Shown here piece by piece: positions 62,252 to 64,000 of a DNA stretch of 64,000 nt (positions within the stretch are counted from its first letter, which is position 1; the number at the start of each line of letters is the position of its first letter). Source of the DNA: JACKHO01 sp041398745 (GTDB lineage: Bacteria > Planctomycetota > Planctomycetia > Planctomycetales > Planctomycetaceae); the NCBI GenBank assembly GCA_041398745.1, contig JAWKUB010000006.1, positions 186,001 to 250,000 on the forward strand, read 5' to 3'. The position numbers and the translations under genes were made by a program. The notes under the pieces were generated by a model. The model worked only from the letters and a program-made list of their open reading frames with translations, made no database searches and had not been told where the DNA came from.

Positions 62252-64000
62252 ATGTCCAACGTTCGCACGGTATACCACACATTTCTTATTGCCGCTGCAG
62301 TAACTGCAGTGGTCTCACTTGGCCTTGCTGCGGAACCAGTTCAGTATGGTCGCGACATCCGACCAATTCTGTCCGACCGCTGTTTCACCTGTCACGGGCC
62401 CGATCGACGTGGTCAGGAGAACGATTTACAACTCGACTCGCACGAAAAAGCCATCGAGAGTGCCATTGTGCCCGGCAAGCCGGGAGAGAGCGAACTCATC
62501 GCACGCATTTTGAGTGATGACGAAACAATCGTCATGCCGCCGCCCGAGTCGGGACGCAAGCCGCTCACCGCTGCCGAAAAGAAGCTCATTGAGAAGTGGA
62601 TTGCCGAAGGCGCCAAATACGAAGAACACTGGGCATATGCCTCTTTGCAACGGCCTGGCGTACCACAGCCAAAAACTGCCGACTGGTCGCAGAATGAAAT
62701 TGACGCCTTTGTGCTGAGTCGAATGGAAGCTGCCGGGTTCAAACCATCATCCCAAGCGGACCGACGCACGCTCATTCGCCGACTCTATTTCGACCTGCTC
62801 GGTGTCCCGCCCACACCCGAGGCGGTCCAGGTGTTTGTTAGTGACAACTCACCAGACGCTTACGCCAAACTTGTGGACGAGCTGCTCAACGACGAACGCT
62901 TCGGCGAACGGATGGCAATGTACTGGCTCGATTTGGTCCGTTACGCTGACACGGCGGGATACCACAGCGACAATGCCCGCGAAGTCGATGCCTACCGCGA
63001 TTACGTCATTCAGTCGTTCAACGAAAACAAACCGTTCGACCAGTTTACCATCGAACAACTGGCGGGGGACCTGTTGCCCGAAGCCACCGTCATGCAGAAG
63101 GTGGCTTCAGGTTACAACCGGCTACTGCAGACCACTGAAGAGGGTGGAGCCCAGCCGAAAGAGTACACAGCGATTTATCAGGCCGACCGCGTGCGGAACG
63201 TTTCGGAAGTCTGGCTGGCCACAACCATGGCCTGTTGTCAATGTCATGATCACAAGTATGACCCGTTCACTACGCGGGACTTCTACTCGCTGGGAGCATT
63301 CTTCGCAGATGTCAGTGAAGTGGCAGTCGGCCGGCAGCGTCCGAATTTGCGGTTACCGACGGAAGAAGAAACGGCAGAGTTAAATCAAATCGCACAGAAT
63401 CTCACGGCGGCAAAGCAGAAGCCCGTCGCTGCTGAGGCTCTGCAGGCTTGGATTTCCGCTCAGCGGGAAGCCGTCGCCAACGAGACTGATGCATGGACCG
63501 TCGTCAAGCCGACCGATATCAAATCCTCCGGCAATCAGAAGTTGACTCCACAGGATGACGGTTCGCTGCTCGCCAGTGGCCCCAATCCCGCCAACGACAT
63601 TTATACGTTGCAACTGCCACTGACTGATGCCGCCAAGACAGGCCTGCGACTTGAAGCACTCACCCACGACAGCCTGACGCGCAAGGCCCTTTCGCGTGCC
63701 AACGGAAACTTCGTGCTGACCAGCGTCGAGGTGACTCTGGTTACGAAAGACGGTACCGAAACGCCCGTCAAGATTGCAAAAGCAACCGCTGACTACGAAC
63801 AACCCGGCTGGCCGGTGGCCAACGTGCTCGATGGAAATCCTGCGACGGGCTGGGCGGGGAATGGACACAACGAAACACTGAGCCGCACGGCAGTCTTCGA
63901 ATTCGCTGAACCGGTGGCCGTTACCGAAGGCGCCGCACTACGTGTGGTCCTGAAGCACCAGTCACCACACGCCCAGCACAACATCGGACGTCCGAGGCTG
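62252..64000 (+). CDS. PSCyt1/DUF1549 (PSCyt2) protein, 3' end beyond window
   Basis: At least 583 residues from ATG 62252. A signal peptide precedes VQYGRDIRPILSDRCFTCHGPDRRG, the planctomycete cytochrome C (PSCyt1) motif with heme-binding CFTCH. VMPPPESGRKPLTAAEKKLIEKWI completes it. PSCyt2/DUF1549 follows (LIRRLYFDLLGVPPTPEAV, and MACCQCHDHKYDPF, a second CxCH motif, near residue 328). A later region (GNFVLTSVEVTL) resembles a galactose-binding or concanavalin-like insert. DUF1553 is expected beyond the right edge. These proteins are abundant and uncharacterised; c-type cytochrome function is inferred from CxxCH. Confidence 0.9.
   Translation, partial: MSNVRTVYHTFLIAAAVTAVVSLGLAAEPVQYGRDIRPILSDRCFTCHGPDRRGQENDLQLDSHEKAIESAIVPGKPGESELIARILSDDETIVMPPPESGRKPLTAAEKKLIEKWIAEGAKYEEHWAYASLQRPGVPQPKTADWSQNEIDAFVLSRMEAAGFKPSSQADRRTLIRRLYFDLLGVPPTPEAVQVFVSDNSPDAYAKLVDELLNDERFGERMAMYWLDLVRYADTAGYHSDNAREVDAYRDYVIQSFNENKPFDQFTIEQLAGDLLPEATVMQKVASGYNRLLQTTEEGGAQPKEYTAIYQADRVRNVSEVWLATTMACCQCHDHKYDPFTTRDFYSLGAFFADVSEVAVGRQRPNLRLPTEEETAELNQIAQNLTAAKQKPVAAEALQAWISAQREAVANETDAWTVVKPTDIKSSGNQKLTPQDDGSLLASGPNPANDIYTLQLPLTDAAKTGLRLEALTHDSLTRKALSRANGNFVLTSVEVTLVTKDGTETPVKIAKATADYEQPGWPVANVLDGNPATGWAGNGHNETLSRTAVFEFAEPVAVTEGAALRVVLKHQSPHAQHNIGRPRL

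Noticed and set aside
62042..62278. A 78-codon minus-strand ORF.
   Set aside because: It overlaps the PSCyt gene start and shows no domain.

Overview
The window looks like a chromosomal segment from a planctomycete (phylum Planctomycetota, probably order Planctomycetales). Evidence: paired DUF1549/DUF1501 genes, a planctomycete cytochrome-type (PSCyt1/PSCyt2) protein, formylglycine sulfatases, a J-domain-like/PEGA protein, a TAT-exported Gfo/Idh/MocA oxidoreductase, TIGR03000-like Ser/Gly-rich secreted proteins, and a BamA with a large insert. Many genes are monocistronic or in short operons on alternating strands, as is usual in this phylum. No rRNA, CRISPR array, prophage or plasmid backbone was seen.

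Layout. 1-4.7 kb (minus): PIN/TRAM membrane protein, squalene-hopene-cyclase-like terpene cyclase, and a DUF116-polyprenyl synthase fusion cut by the left edge. 5.3-11.7 kb: ThiS, J-domain-like/PEGA protein, two unknowns, an ABM monooxygenase, EboE, DUF58 protein and a secreted prenyltransferase-repeat protein. 11.8-16.1 kb (minus): a tightly overlapping three-gene HTTM operon, then two Ser/Gly-repeat secreted proteins with their own terminators. 16.4-24.6 kb: BON-like protein, tRNA-Phe, sulfatase, MBOAT/SGNH acylation pair, an unknown-QueD-XdhC operon and a secreted unknown. 25.0-26.2 kb: an IS4-family element of about 1.2 kb with a frameshifted transposase and recognisable terminal inverted repeats. 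26.4-33.4 kb: small secreted proteins, a Kup transporter lacking its C-terminal domain, and an SDR / hydroxyproline-epimerase / SDR operon. 33.6-38.7 kb: a DUF4062-STAND-TPR protein with a histone-like basic tail, followed at 19 bp by a sulfatase. 38.9-48.4 kb: small redox and regulatory genes, then sigma factor, anti-sigma factor, EF-hand protein, LolD-type ATPase and BamA on one strand. 48.6-64 kb: oxidoreductase, a large prealbumin-fold-repeat protein, DUF1549/DUF1501 pair, second sigma factor, PspA-like protein, PH-like membrane protein and a PSCyt1/PSCyt2 protein cut by the right edge.

Themes: envelope and isoprenoid biology (cyclase, prenyl synthase, BamA, LolD, MBOAT), sulfated-polysaccharide degradation (two sulfatases), and signalling by two ECF-type sigma factors. 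The strongest leads for something new are the HTTM operon, whose membrane protein carries what looks like a degenerate receiver domain; the STAND protein with a lysine-rich tail; the BamA with about 165 residues inserted in its last POTRA domain; and the DUF116-prenyl synthase fusion beside a terpene cyclase. Several dispersed palindromic repeats are also visible.
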